A stretch of 64,000 bases of DNA from Collinsella sp. (GCA_031294825.1 JAUMPM010000018.1:62001-126000); one strand, 5' to 3'; positions 23,924 through 32,835 are shown, numbered from the stretch's first letter. Translations and numbers: made by a program. The notes: generated from the letters alone by a model not told the origin.

Positions 23924-24364
23924 ATGGATACCAAGCAGCAACTCGTCAATGCCCTCGTGGGCCTGGGCTCAACCATTACCGAAGCTATGGATGTCATCGA
24001 GGGCTTTGTTCCCTGCGGACATCCCGCCCTCGTTGTCACGAGCGCTCTCAACGCGCTCACCGACGGCGCTGATGAGGCCACACTCGCCGCGCACGTTGAA
24101 ACCGTCCGTGGCTTCATCGACCACGTAAGCGAAAACCGCGGCGTCACCGCGCATCACGACATCGAGCTTGGCGAGCTCACGGGTGCAAAGGCCGAACTCT
24201 TTGCCGAAATCAGCGCTATAGCCAACCTCACCAAAACCGCTGGTGTCAAGAACACCCAGGTCAACGAATGGCTCTACCGCAGCCTCGCAGCACTCAACAG
24301 CTCCGACGAAAAGGCAGCCGAGCAGCTCGCAGAAAGTCCCGCCATCAAGGCCGAGCTTTTGTAA
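23924..24364 (+). CDS. Hypothetical protein
   Basis: A 146-residue acidic, mostly helical cytoplasmic protein with a clear ribosome site (GAAAGGA) before the ATG. It contains a cysteine-proline turn (EGFVPCGHPALVV) and otherwise repeated Ala/Glu/Leu helices. I do not recognise a family, and no membrane segment or signal is present. It stands alone between ssrA, which is divergent, and the toxin-antitoxin pair, which is convergent. Confidence 0.65.
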   Translation: MDTKQQLVNALVGLGSTITEAMDVIEGFVPCGHPALVVTSALNALTDGADEATLAAHVETVRGFIDHVSENRGVTAHHDIELGELTGAKAELFAEISAIANLTKTAGVKNTQVNEWLYRSLAALNSSDEKAAEQLAESPAIKAELL

Positions 24365-24421
24365 ATAGCAGACGCGGGTCCTTTGGCGCATCGTGTCCAA
24401 GAGGCCCGCAAACAGTTCGCG

Positions 24422-24937
24422 TCAACCGATAGCCGCGCCGCCACGTTCGGCCAAAGCCAGAATCGGCATCATTTGGCGCGGGGTCTTTGCTGCAAGATCA
24501 GCATGTTCGAGCAGCTTTCGATCGTTTGTCACCAAGTAATCTGCCCCAGCGCGTCTGCATGCCGCCAACACCAAGTTGTCCTCGTAATCGCGATGGAGCG
24601 CTAAGTATTTGTCCGCCAGCCAAAGATCCGACGCATCTGCACCCACGGCCGTGGCGTTTTCGGTCATATTCCGAACAAACGCCAACGTAGCATCGCCTAT
24701 CACTCGTGCCGATGCTTCGTCGAGCGCTCCCCCGCTGGCAAGAACGCTACGCTTCAGCTCGTGTTGGACAACGTACAGTACGTCCTTAGCGATATGCACC
24801 GGGAAGAACAGCGACGCCCCCGTCTCCGTCGCCTGCCCAATAAACGCACGCGCGGCAAGCGACTCGGCATGGTCGACGCAAAACGAATCAACCCATACGT
24901 TGGCATCCACCATTATTTTGAGGAAAGCCCCGCTCAC
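24422..24937 (-). CDS. PIN-domain toxin of a type II toxin-antitoxin pair
   Basis: A 171-residue PIN-domain protein, expected to be a Mg-dependent endoribonuclease. The first conserved Asp is in IMVDANVWVD, and a second acidic cluster lies in DYEDNLVLAACRRAGADYLVTNDRKLL. The start is GTG at 24937, overlapping the antitoxin stop by four bases (GTGA), so toxin translation is coupled to antitoxin translation. It is longer than minimal VapC toxins (~130 residues) because of insertions in the middle. The target RNA is unknown. Confidence 0.85.
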   Translation of the reverse strand: MSGAFLKIMVDANVWVDSFCVDHAESLAARAFIGQATETGASLFFPVHIAKDVLYVVQHELKRSVLASGGALDEASARVIGDATLAFVRNMTENATAVGADASDLWLADKYLALHRDYEDNLVLAACRRAGADYLVTNDRKLLEHADLAAKTPRQMMPILALAERGGAAIG

Positions 24938-25287
24938 AGGATCATCCCCTTTTGGCGATAGTGCTCATCCATGGCTTCGGAATAGATTGTGTCCCAATCG
25001 CGATCGTCGGATACGGGCGACGTAGCGATGCCCAAGTCCGCGTAAAGCTGATCCGCCGCCGCCCATGATGCGACAAACGGCGAGGTGGCACCAGCGCTGG
25101 GCTGTTGGTCGTCAACGGCCAACAGCACCTCTTCGCACGAACCACCGCCCTGCGCAACCTTTGCCACGACCTTTTTGATAAGCTCGGGAAGCGAGGTACC
25201 CGAAAGCCGCAACGCATCCTCTGCATGGTCCTTGGCCTGGCGATCAACGCGAACATTCACCTGCGCCATACTGCTAACAGCACTCAT
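24934..25287 (-). CDS. RelB/DinJ-like antitoxin
   Basis: A 117-residue protein starting MSAVSSMAQVNVRVDRQAKDHAEDALRLSGTSLPELIKKVV, the ribbon-helix-helix start of the RelB/DinJ antitoxin family, which binds DNA as a dimer and autoregulates the operon. The C-terminal part is longer than usual and ends in an acidic segment (DDRDWDTIYSEAMDEHYRQ) that likely wraps the toxin. The start at 25287 is preferred over the longer frame because a G-rich site (GGTGGGG) precedes it. Its partner is a PIN protein, not the RelE/YafQ type usually seen with this antitoxin family. Confidence 0.8.
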   Translation of the reverse strand: MSAVSSMAQVNVRVDRQAKDHAEDALRLSGTSLPELIKKVVAKVAQGGGSCEEVLLAVDDQQPSAGATSPFVASWAAADQLYADLGIATSPVSDDRDWDTIYSEAMDEHYRQKGMIL

Positions 25288-25360
25288 CTCAACCCCACCT
25301 TCGACTTCTGCTAACCAGGCTAGCACAACTATATATTGCTGCTAGCACACGGTCAAACGC

Positions 25361-25405
25361 AAAAAGCCTGCATTCTGGCGGCTGCAACACCGCCCAAATG
25401 CAGGC
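25361..25405 (-). terminator. Intrinsic terminator of the P-type ATPase operon
   Basis: On the minus strand GCCTGCATTTGGGCG-type arms (25405-25391 with 25380-25366, one mismatch) are followed by a T-run at 25365-25361. It starts 20 bp after the ATPase stop. Confidence 0.88.
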
Positions 25406-25424
25406 CAAAACTAAAGTAAAAGCG

Positions 25425-27500
25425 CTAGCGCAGATATGCCTTCGCGTTGCCCAGGCTATACGCAATCGTTGAGCCGTTGTGCAGCAGTGACGACGTCTGC
25501 GGAGTGATCATGCCGGTAATACCCAATGCCAACAGCGCTGAGTTGGTGAGCATCACCTTGGAATACGAGCTCGTCAGACGGTCGATAAGCCCCTGACTCA
25601 TGCGGCGCAGACGCACGATCGCGGCCAGATCCGTATCGGTCAGGATGATATCGGCGACCTCCTTGGCGATGTCGCTTCCGCCACCCATCGCCAGGCCCAC
25701 GTCGGCCAAACCGAGCGCCGGCGAATCGTTGACGCCGTCGCCCACCATGGCAACGTGGCGCCCCTCGCCCTTAATGCGATCCACGTAGGCGTACTTGTCC
25801 TCGGGCAACAGCTCGGCCTTAAACTCGTCGACACCTGCCTCGCGAGCAATGCGCTGGGCCGTGCGCTCCGAGTCGCCCGTGAGCATGACCACGTGCTTAA
25901 CGCCCAACGCATGCAGGTCGGCGATAGCCTCGCGGACCCCGGGCTTGAGCGGATCCTCGATACCGAGCACGCCCACAACGGTGCCGTCGACCGCCAGATA
26001 CAGCGGCGACAGGCCCTGCATCTGGGACTCGATTTGCTCCTTAATGTCGGACTCGAGCTGCGCGCTCTCATCCTCAAACACAAAGTGTGCCGAGCCGATA
26101 ATCGCGCGACGTCCCTCGATGGACGAGGCAATGCCGTGTGCCACGATGTACTCGACCGCAGCATGGCGCTCGCGGTGCTCGAGCCCACGCTCGCGAGCAG
26201 CGTTGACGACGGCGCGTGCCACCGGATGCGGGAAATGCTCCTCCAAGCAAGCGGAAAGGCGCAGGACCTCGTCCTCGCTCCAGCCGTCGGTCGTCAGCAC
26301 GCAGGCAAGGCGCGGCTGTGCCTCGGTGAGCGTGCCGGTCTTATCAAACACAATGGTGTCGGCCTTGGCAAACGACTCAAAGTACTTGGCGCCCTTGACC
26401 ATGACGCCCATCTTGGCGGCATCGCTCATGGCAGTCATGACGGCGACGGAACCCGTGAGCTTGAGTGCGCACGAGTAGTCGACCATCAGCGCCGCCGAGG
26501 TCTTGATGAGGCTACGCGTGGTGAGCGCAACCAAGCCCGCGAGCAGGAAGTTCCACGGAACGATCTTGTTGGCAAGGTCCTCCATATGCGACTGGCCCTC
26601 GGACTTGAGCGAATCGGCCGTCTGCACGAGCGAGACGATCGAACGGAGCTTGGTCTGAGCCGTATTGGCGCGCACACGCACCAAGATGCTGCCGTCTTCC
26701 ACGACAGTGCCGGCGAACACGTCGTCGCCTGCGCTGCGCTCGACGGCAAGCGGCTCGCCGGTCAGGGTCGCCTGGTTGACCATGGCGCTCCCCTGTTCGA
26801 CCACGCCGTCGATGCAGATGGACATGCCGGTGCGTACGGCGACCAGATCGCCGGGCTCGAGCTCGGTCGCAGCAACGCTCACCTCAGTGTCGCCGACGAC
26901 CTTTTGCGCCTTGTCGGGCACATCGAGCAGCGAGTTGATGAGCTCGTTTTCGCTCATGGCGCGGGTGTAGTCCTCGAGCAGCTCGCCCACGTTGAGCAGG
27001 AACATCGTCTGGCCCGCAGTGTCGACATCACGCTTGACGAACGAAATGCCGATGGCCGAAGCGTCGAGCACAGGAACGGTCAGGCGCGGCTGTGCCAGCT
27101 CATGAAGGGCAGCGCGCAAAAATGCCATGTAACCGGCCACGACAAACACCGCACGCAGAGGCGTCGGCAAGAACCAGCGACGTGCGTAATGGGCGCCGAC
27201 GAGTGTCGCCAGGTCCATAACGAGTTTGTGCTTGCGCGGCTCGAGTTGCATCACATAGCCCGACTTGGCATCGGCGATAGCTTGAGCATCGAGTGCGCCC
27301 AGGGCGTCGAGCACGCTCGTACGGCGCGGCTCGTCGTACTCCAGCGCCATCTGGCCAATACGGCCATAAACGCGCACCTTGTGCACGCCGTCGATATCGC
27401 CGCTGAGCTTAAGAAGTGCGTCGAGATCGCTCTCTGGCACAGGACCCGCCAATTGAAGACGGGTCCTGCCAGGGATCTCGCTAATAATCGAGAATCTCAT
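25425..27500 (-). CDS. Metal-translocating P-type ATPase (P1B-like, SCA motif)
   Basis: A 691-residue membrane pump. The N-terminal domain (1-85) is HMA-like but has no CxxC; GRTRLQL replaces it. Catalytic features: TGEP 247-250, phosphorylated D386 in DKTGT, TGDS hinge, and GDGVNDSPAL. The transmembrane metal site reads DYSCALKL (341-348) instead of the CPC of copper pumps. This SCA type is found in CtpC-like ATPases linked to manganese or other non-copper divalent metals (family knowledge); the actual ion here is not determined. The small membrane-anchored protein gene immediately upstream is its likely partner. Confidence 0.88.
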   Translation of the reverse strand: MRFSIISEIPGRTRLQLAGPVPESDLDALLKLSGDIDGVHKVRVYGRIGQMALEYDEPRRTSVLDALGALDAQAIADAKSGYVMQLEPRKHKLVMDLATLVGAHYARRWFLPTPLRAVFVVAGYMAFLRAALHELAQPRLTVPVLDASAIGISFVKRDVDTAGQTMFLLNVGELLEDYTRAMSENELINSLLDVPDKAQKVVGDTEVSVAATELEPGDLVAVRTGMSICIDGVVEQGSAMVNQATLTGEPLAVERSAGDDVFAGTVVEDGSILVRVRANTAQTKLRSIVSLVQTADSLKSEGQSHMEDLANKIVPWNFLLAGLVALTTRSLIKTSAALMVDYSCALKLTGSVAVMTAMSDAAKMGVMVKGAKYFESFAKADTIVFDKTGTLTEAQPRLACVLTTDGWSEDEVLRLSACLEEHFPHPVARAVVNAARERGLEHRERHAAVEYIVAHGIASSIEGRRAIIGSAHFVFEDESAQLESDIKEQIESQMQGLSPLYLAVDGTVVGVLGIEDPLKPGVREAIADLHALGVKHVVMLTGDSERTAQRIAREAGVDEFKAELLPEDKYAYVDRIKGEGRHVAMVGDGVNDSPALGLADVGLAMGGGSDIAKEVADIILTDTDLAAIVRLRRMSQGLIDRLTSSYSKVMLTNSALLALGITGMITPQTSSLLHNGSTIAYSLGNAKAYLR

Positions 27501-27518
27501 AGTTTGTGCCTGGGAGCG

Positions 27519-27764
27519 TTACTCGGCTGCCTCGTCAGCAGCGGCCTCGCTCTGGGTGATGTAAGCAGCCTCGGCAACCATGTCGTCGACATTAGCCTTG
27601 GCCTGCTCGACCATGTCCTGGTAGCCGTTCTTGATGCGCATGCCGCACGCGATACCCTGCACGCAGGCATTCTTTACCGGAGCGCTGGTAAGCAGCTTGA
27701 TGCCGGCCGTGCCAAGCAGAAAACCGCCACCGACAAGCAGGGTGTTGAAAGTCGACTTCTTCAT
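27519..27764 (-). CDS. Small membrane-anchored partner of the P-type ATPase (DUF6110-like)
   Basis: An 81-residue protein: MKKSTFNTLLVGGGFLLGTAGIKLLTS gives one hydrophobic N-terminal segment (about 7-26), followed by a soluble helical tail with acidic residues (VEQAKANVDDMVAEAAYI). This matches the small DUF6110/DUF1490-like proteins encoded next to P1B ATPases, some of which act as membrane metal chaperones. It is 18 bp upstream of the ATPase, so one operon. The start at 27764 has AGAAGCA-type spacing; the longer frame overlapping the ABC gene has no support. Confidence 0.75.
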   Translation of the reverse strand: MKKSTFNTLLVGGGFLLGTAGIKLLTSAPVKNACVQGIACGMRIKNGYQDMVEQAKANVDDMVAEAAYITQSEAAADEAAE

Positions 27765-27845
27765 GTTGCTTCTCCCTTTTGCCGCACAAGCGCGGCATGG
27801 TGCCTTAGCACCCGAGTTCATTAGTTTGCTCGAGCACGCTTTTGA

Positions 27846-27891
27846 GACTAGTTTAGTCGAACTATTACGGTCAACCAAAGTTAACCTTTGG
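27846..27891. promoter_or_regulatory. Two dyads upstream of the metal ATPase operon
   Basis: GACTA-GTT-TAGTC (27846-27858) and CCAAAG-TTAAC-CTTTGG (27875-27891) lie about 80-130 bp before the small partner gene. They are plausible operators for a metal-responsive repressor, but no regulator is encoded nearby. Confidence 0.4.
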
Positions 27892-27909
27892 AAATCTTGG
27901 TCCCCTTTC

Positions 27910-29667
27910 CTACAGCTGCCAGGCAGCCGCTTCCTTTTGCAGTGCGACCATGCGGGCAAATTCTCCGCCTGCCGCCTTAAGCTGCGCCGGAGTGCCCTGC
28001 TCGGCAACCACACCATCCTTGAGCACAACGATTTTGTCGGCATTTTCCACCGTACGCATACGGTGGGCAATAACGATAACCGTCTTACCTGCAAGCAGAC
28101 GGGAGAGCGCCTGCTGTACCACGGTCTCGTTCTCCACATCCAAGCTCGCTGTCGCCTCGTCCAACAGCACGATAGGCGCGTCTTTGAGCAGCGCACGGGC
28201 GATGGAAATGCGCTGGCGCTCTCCGCCGGACAGCTTGGAGCCGTTCTCGCCGATCATGGTGTCATAGCCCTGCGGCATGCGGCCCACAAACTCGTCGCAG
28301 TTGGCGGCACGCGCGGCAGCAAGCACTTCCTCATCGGTGGCATCGCGACGACCAAGACGGATGTTTCCCATCACCGTGTCGTCAAAGAGCAGCACGTCTT
28401 GGAACACAATGGCGTAATCACGCAGCAGCACCTCGGGATCAATGCTCGCAACATCCACGCCACCCACGGTGACCGTGCCTTCGGTGGCGTCCCAAAAGCG
28501 CGCGGCCAGGCGGCTCACCGTAGACTTACCGGAACCCGAAGGACCGACCAGCGCCGTAACTTCGCCTTCCTTGGCGGTAAAGCTCACATCGGTAAGAACT
28601 TTCTCGCCGGCGCGGCCGTCCTCGCCCGCACCATAGCCAAATGCCACATGATCGAACACCACATCGTGGCCCACGGGCTCAAATTTCTCGCTGCCCCGCG
28701 CCACAGGCTCTTCCATGATGGAACGCATGCGCTTGGCAGACGACTCGGCGACAAACAGCTCCGACACGAGCATAAGGGCCTGATCAAACGGCGCGTAGAT
28801 ACGGCTCACCATAAGCAGGAAGGCAAACATCACCAAAAAGTCGACCCGCCCGGAGGCGACCATCGTGGCGCCCGTGACCAGCGTGGTGGCAATGCCCAGA
28901 CGCAGAATGGAGAAGGCGGAGTTGACCAGAAGCCCGTTGACGAGCTCGCCCTTGGTGGTCTCGCGCTCCTCGGCATCGACCACGGCGTTGAGCCCCTCAA
29001 GATAATGGGCCTCCTGGTTGGTGGCGCGGATTTCGCGCACGCAGTCGAGCGTCTCCTGGATCGCCTCGGTGACCTTGACCTTCTCGGCGCGCACGCGGTC
29101 GAACACCGGGGTCATGGGGCCGCGTGTCAGATACAGCACGGCAAAGGCCACGGGAATGCTCCAAAACGCCGCGACCGCCAGCTGCCAGCAAAAGAACAGC
29201 GACGACACGAACACGATGGCACTTGCGATGATGGCGCCCCAGAGTTCTCCCAGCACATGGCTGTAGGCGTGCTCCATAGTCTGAACGTCACCCATGATGG
29301 TCTCGGTTAAATCGGCCAGGTCACGACGACCAAAAAACGACAGCGGCAGTTTGCGCAAGCGCTCGGCGATCTCCATACGCTGCTTGCCGCACTCCTCGTA
29401 AAAGATGCAGTAGGTGTAGTAATACTGTTGCCAGTTAGAGGCAAAGAGCAACACGAAAAAGACCAGGAGGCCGCCCACGATCGGCAGGGCATCCGGCAGG
29501 TCAGCCCCGCTGGCGAGATGCTCGACAAAGCCGGCCATAACCAGGAATAAAAAGCCCATGCCGGCCATGGTAATAAGATTGGTGAGCGTGGTCCAGAAAA
29601 TGCCGCGTTTTACGCCGGCGATGCCTTTATCGGATAGGAAATACTTCTTTTGGAATGAGGCGAACAT
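27910..29667 (-). CDS. ABC transporter, fused membrane and ATPase domains (second subunit)
   Basis: 585 residues: a six-helix exporter-type membrane domain (about 20-320) followed by a nucleotide-binding domain with Walker A GPSGSGKST (about 374), signature LSGGERQR, Walker B IVLLDEATASLD and H-loop IAHRMRT. The ATG directly follows the TAA of the upstream subunit with no gap, so the two are co-translated and probably form a heterodimer in the cytoplasmic membrane. The pair is divergent from an AraC regulator. The substrate cannot be read from sequence. Confidence 0.9.
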   Translation of the reverse strand: MFASFQKKYFLSDKGIAGVKRGIFWTTLTNLITMAGMGFLFLVMAGFVEHLASGADLPDALPIVGGLLVFFVLLFASNWQQYYYTYCIFYEECGKQRMEIAERLRKLPLSFFGRRDLADLTETIMGDVQTMEHAYSHVLGELWGAIIASAIVFVSSLFFCWQLAVAAFWSIPVAFAVLYLTRGPMTPVFDRVRAEKVKVTEAIQETLDCVREIRATNQEAHYLEGLNAVVDAEERETTKGELVNGLLVNSAFSILRLGIATTLVTGATMVASGRVDFLVMFAFLLMVSRIYAPFDQALMLVSELFVAESSAKRMRSIMEEPVARGSEKFEPVGHDVVFDHVAFGYGAGEDGRAGEKVLTDVSFTAKEGEVTALVGPSGSGKSTVSRLAARFWDATEGTVTVGGVDVASIDPEVLLRDYAIVFQDVLLFDDTVMGNIRLGRRDATDEEVLAAARAANCDEFVGRMPQGYDTMIGENGSKLSGGERQRISIARALLKDAPIVLLDEATASLDVENETVVQQALSRLLAGKTVIVIAHRMRTVENADKIVVLKDGVVAEQGTPAQLKAAGGEFARMVALQKEAAAWQL

Positions 29668-31494
29668 TTAGGCCTCGCCTCCCTTCGCGACGGCGGTATC
29701 CGCGGTCGTAGCAGTGATTTTCCAACTCGCGGCCTGCTCGTACTCAGCCCACATCTTGGCATACAGGCCATTTTGGGACAGCAACTCGGCATGGGTACCC
29801 GACTCCTGCACGCTGCCCTGGTTAAGCACCACGATTTGGTCTGCGCCCACCACGGTCGAAAGCCGATGCGCAATCATAATGACCGTGCGACCCGCCGCCA
29901 GCTTGCTAAAGGCGCGCTGGATGAGCGCCTCGTTCTCGGGGTCGGCAAACGCCGTGGCCTCATCGAGCACCACGATAGGCGCGTCTTTAAGGATCGCGCG
30001 GGCGAGTGCCACGCGCTGGACCTCGCCGCCCGAAAGATATGCTCCGCCGGCGCCGAGCATGGTGTTGATGCCCTGTGGGAGCTTGGCCACAATGTCGTCG
30101 CACTGAGCTGCGGAGAGGGCCGCACGTACTTCGTCATCAGTGGCCGTGGGCTTGGAGGCGCGCACGTTATCGGCAAGTGTTTGCCGGAACAGCTGGTTGG
30201 TCTGGAACACGAAGGCGACCTGGTCCATAAGCTCGTGTGGATCCATATCGCGAACGTCCACACCGCCTACGAGCACTCGACCCGAGGAAACATCCCAAAA
30301 ACGCGGGATCAGGCTTGCGCAGGTTGACTTACCGCCGCCCGAAGGACCCACCAAGGCGAGGGTGCTCCCCGCGGAAACGCTAAAACTCACATGGTTGACG
30401 GCAGGCGCCTCGGCGCCTTCGTAGGTAAAGCTCACATCCTCAAATCGCACGTCGTTGCCGGCAGGGTGCTTGGGTTGGACGGGCACGGAGAGCTGCTGGG
30501 AATCCATAACGCTTCGGATGCGAGCCAGCGAATCGGCACTCATCTGAGAGGCCTCGCCCACAAACATGAGCTTGGTCATGGCCGTCGGTACCACGGCCGA
30601 AAATATCGCGTAAAACGTGAAGTTTGCCATAAAATGCGCGAAGTCCGTCTCGCCCGGCGCCAACAGCAACGCCACGGGCAGTAGGAACGCTACAAGACCA
30701 TTGAGCGCGGTAAGGTTGAGTACCTGCGGGCCTCGGCAGAACGTGCCCGAATAGTTTTGTGCCATATCGGCGTATTCGGCAATCGCATCGTGGAAGGCCT
30801 TAAAGGAGTAGACCGTCTGCTGAAACACCTTGACCACGGGAATACCGCGTACGTATTCGGTGCCGGTCTTGTTCATCTTGACCAGCGCTCCCATGTAGGC
30901 CTTCATAAACTCGGCGCCCTTGCCGCCCATCATGGTGGCCATGGCGCCAAACGAAATGGCCACCGAGATGAGACATGCCGCGCCCAAACGCCAATCGAGT
31001 GCGAAAAGCAGCACGAGCAGGCCGGCGACCATGGCGGTGGCGCCGGCGATATCGGGCAGCATGTGCGCAAGCAGGGTCTCGGTGGAGGCAGCACATCCGT
31101 CTACAATACGGCGCAGCTCACCGGTGGCGTGCATGTCAAAGTAGCCAAGCGGCAGCTTAAGCAGGTGTTCGCTCGCAGTCTTGCGGATATTGGACGCGCA
31201 GCGAAACGCAGACAGGTGCGTGCACATGAGGCCTGCGAAATACACTACGATGCTTGCCAGGGCAAAACCCACGGCCCACCAGCCATACATCGCGATATCG
31301 GTGGCTTCGCTCCAGTTAGGCGCCACAGCGATAAGGTCACGCGCAACAAACCAGATGCACACGTACGGGCCAAAGCCCAGCAGCTGCGAGAGCGCCGAGA
31401 GCGCCATGCCCAAATACGTTAGGAATTTACGGTCGCCGGCATATGCAAGTAGCTCGCCGATACCGCCGCCTTCCCTTTTTGATCCCTTTGCCAT
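29668..31494 (-). CDS. ABC transporter, fused membrane and ATPase domains (first subunit)
   Basis: 608 residues, same layout as the downstream subunit: membrane domain about 25-320, Walker A GPSGGGKST (about 385), signature LSGGEVQR, Walker B IVVLDEATAFADPENE, H-loop IAHRLST. The DEATAFADPENE variant recalls the YbtP/YbtQ-IrtAB group of exporter-fold pairs that handle siderophores, and those are also often next to AraC regulators; this is a hint from memory, not proof. A multidrug or peptide exporter remains possible. It is transcribed divergently from the AraC gene, about 120 bp away. Confidence 0.88.
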   Translation of the reverse strand: MAKGSKREGGGIGELLAYAGDRKFLTYLGMALSALSQLLGFGPYVCIWFVARDLIAVAPNWSEATDIAMYGWWAVGFALASIVVYFAGLMCTHLSAFRCASNIRKTASEHLLKLPLGYFDMHATGELRRIVDGCAASTETLLAHMLPDIAGATAMVAGLLVLLFALDWRLGAACLISVAISFGAMATMMGGKGAEFMKAYMGALVKMNKTGTEYVRGIPVVKVFQQTVYSFKAFHDAIAEYADMAQNYSGTFCRGPQVLNLTALNGLVAFLLPVALLLAPGETDFAHFMANFTFYAIFSAVVPTAMTKLMFVGEASQMSADSLARIRSVMDSQQLSVPVQPKHPAGNDVRFEDVSFTYEGAEAPAVNHVSFSVSAGSTLALVGPSGGGKSTCASLIPRFWDVSSGRVLVGGVDVRDMDPHELMDQVAFVFQTNQLFRQTLADNVRASKPTATDDEVRAALSAAQCDDIVAKLPQGINTMLGAGGAYLSGGEVQRVALARAILKDAPIVVLDEATAFADPENEALIQRAFSKLAAGRTVIMIAHRLSTVVGADQIVVLNQGSVQESGTHAELLSQNGLYAKMWAEYEQAASWKITATTADTAVAKGGEA

Positions 31495-31614
31495 GAGATT
31501 CCTTTCTAACGGCTTGAGAGTTAACCGTAATCAACTTATCATTGATATGTTAGCCAAGGCACACAATCGAGCCAGGCGTGGATGTTTCTGCAAAGGAAGG
31601 GGACGCTTTCGAAA

Positions 31615-32613
31615 ATGCATCGGGCCGCGACCGACATAACCGAGCTCTACGCACCGCAGTTTGATCAGTTTGGCCTGGAGCTTTCCGGCAAGGGCGCCGT
31701 CTTTACCGGCGAGGTGGCAAACGATCGGGCGCACGGAAGCGCATGGATCATGCCCCTCTCCCCCACCTGCATCGTCATAGAGCATTTCATTACCCCGACG
31801 CACGATATGTACCTGGCCGAATACACACCAGAGCCGTACGCCTGCGTGAGCGAGGTCAGCGCGCCCACACTTACATGCATGCCCGAGGCTGGCATAACGC
31901 CTGCGAACCTTACACTCTTGCATGGACCGTGGCCAAACAATGCCGTTTGCAGCTTTATCCAAGATAACTGTGGCGAGGAATTAAGCCCACTGTTTGCAGG
32001 GCAACTCTACCACTCGCGCTCGGTGCTCTTTTTGCCTGGATATTTTGACGAACTGGAGCACCGCTATCCCACCGAGTTCGCGGGAATCTTTGAGGCGTTT
32101 GCCGAGCCGTGGCACGAGGAAGCGGCGTCTGCCATCTGCCACACGCTGCGCCGGATTAACGAGGACCGCGCCCGCACCGTAGGCGGACACGTCTATATGC
32201 AGGGCATCGTGGAAACCATGGTCGCCGAGCTCGCCTGTTCGCATGCGGCCCATAGACAGGCGCAACGGGCGACAGGCATGCACGCCAGCGTGACTATTGC
32301 CAAGGAAGCGTCTGCCCTTGTAGAGCGCTCGCTCGACAAGGGCAGACATGTGAGCATCCAGGAGGTGGCCGAGAGACTCTTCACGTGCCGATCCAAACTG
32401 TGCGCCACCTTTAAGGCCCAAACCGGCGAGTCCCTGGGTGCCTACATACGAAGGCGCCGCATGGAGCGGGCGCAGGAGCTTTTGGCAGATAGCTCGCTTA
32501 CGATAGCACAGGTGGCAGAGCGGCTCGACTACCCTCAGCAGGCCGCCTTCGCCCAAGCCTTCAAACAATACACCGGCACCACCCCCACCGCTTGGCGCTC
32601 CCAACATATATAA
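31615..32613 (+). CDS. AraC-family transcriptional regulator
   Basis: About 332 residues. The C-terminal third has two helix-turn-helix units of the AraC type: HVSIQEVAERLFTCRSKLCATFKAQTGESLGAYIRRRRM, then ERAQELLADSSLTIAQVAERLDYPQQAAFAQAFKQYTGTTPTAWR. The N-terminal part would sense a ligand. It is divergent from the ABC transporter pair and most likely controls it. The start is uncertain: ATG 31615 has GGAAGGGG upstream at a rather long spacing, and an ATG at 31582 in frame has no ribosome site. A palindrome, ATCAA-n7-TTGAT, lies in the shared promoter region (about 31528-31545). Confidence 0.87.
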   Translation: MHRAATDITELYAPQFDQFGLELSGKGAVFTGEVANDRAHGSAWIMPLSPTCIVIEHFITPTHDMYLAEYTPEPYACVSEVSAPTLTCMPEAGITPANLTLLHGPWPNNAVCSFIQDNCGEELSPLFAGQLYHSRSVLFLPGYFDELEHRYPTEFAGIFEAFAEPWHEEAASAICHTLRRINEDRARTVGGHVYMQGIVETMVAELACSHAAHRQAQRATGMHASVTIAKEASALVERSLDKGRHVSIQEVAERLFTCRSKLCATFKAQTGESLGAYIRRRRMERAQELLADSSLTIAQVAERLDYPQQAAFAQAFKQYTGTTPTAWRSQHI

Positions 32614-32614
32614 A

Positions 32615-32643
32615 GAATGAGGGCGCCAACGGCGCCCTCATTC
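32615..32643 (+). terminator. Hairpin at the end of the AraC gene
   Basis: Perfect 13-bp stem GAATGAGGGCGCC / GGCGCCCTCATTC with loop AAC, one base after the stop codon. There is no T-run; termination strength is uncertain. Confidence 0.65.
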
Positions 32644-32690
32644 ACCAGATTTAATTCAGCTCGCCTGACCCGAACGGCCGAGTCGTTGCA

Positions 32691-32831
32691 GAACCCGGGA
32701 GCCCCGGCAGGGCGGGTGCTTGCTCAAAATGAGTTCCGCACACAAAGAAGGCCACTTAATGTGGCCTTCGTCTTGAGCAGGACTGTTTGAAATTTTGAGG
32801 AAGCACCCGCCCTGCCGGGGCTCCCGGGTTC
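32691..32831 (-). repeat. 141-bp nested palindrome, family 3 copy B
   Basis: Outer arms of 40 bp (32691-32730 and 32792-32831) match at 39 positions. An inner hairpin has arms GAAGGCCAC / GTGGCCTTC with loop TTAAT (32747-32769). Read on the minus strand it has CAC-ATTAA-GTG, CAGTCCTG and GTGCGGAACTC in the same order as copy A at 12749, and the same outer GGAGCCCCGG, but an unrelated middle arm sequence. It begins 4 bp after the gatB stop codon, in the same orientation to its gene as copy A. Confidence 0.85.
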
Positions 32832-32835
32832 CCGC

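Noticed and set aside
25755..27824. 689-codon plus-strand frame over the P-type ATPase
   Set aside because: Shadow of a GC-rich membrane protein gene; composition and lack of motifs argue against it.
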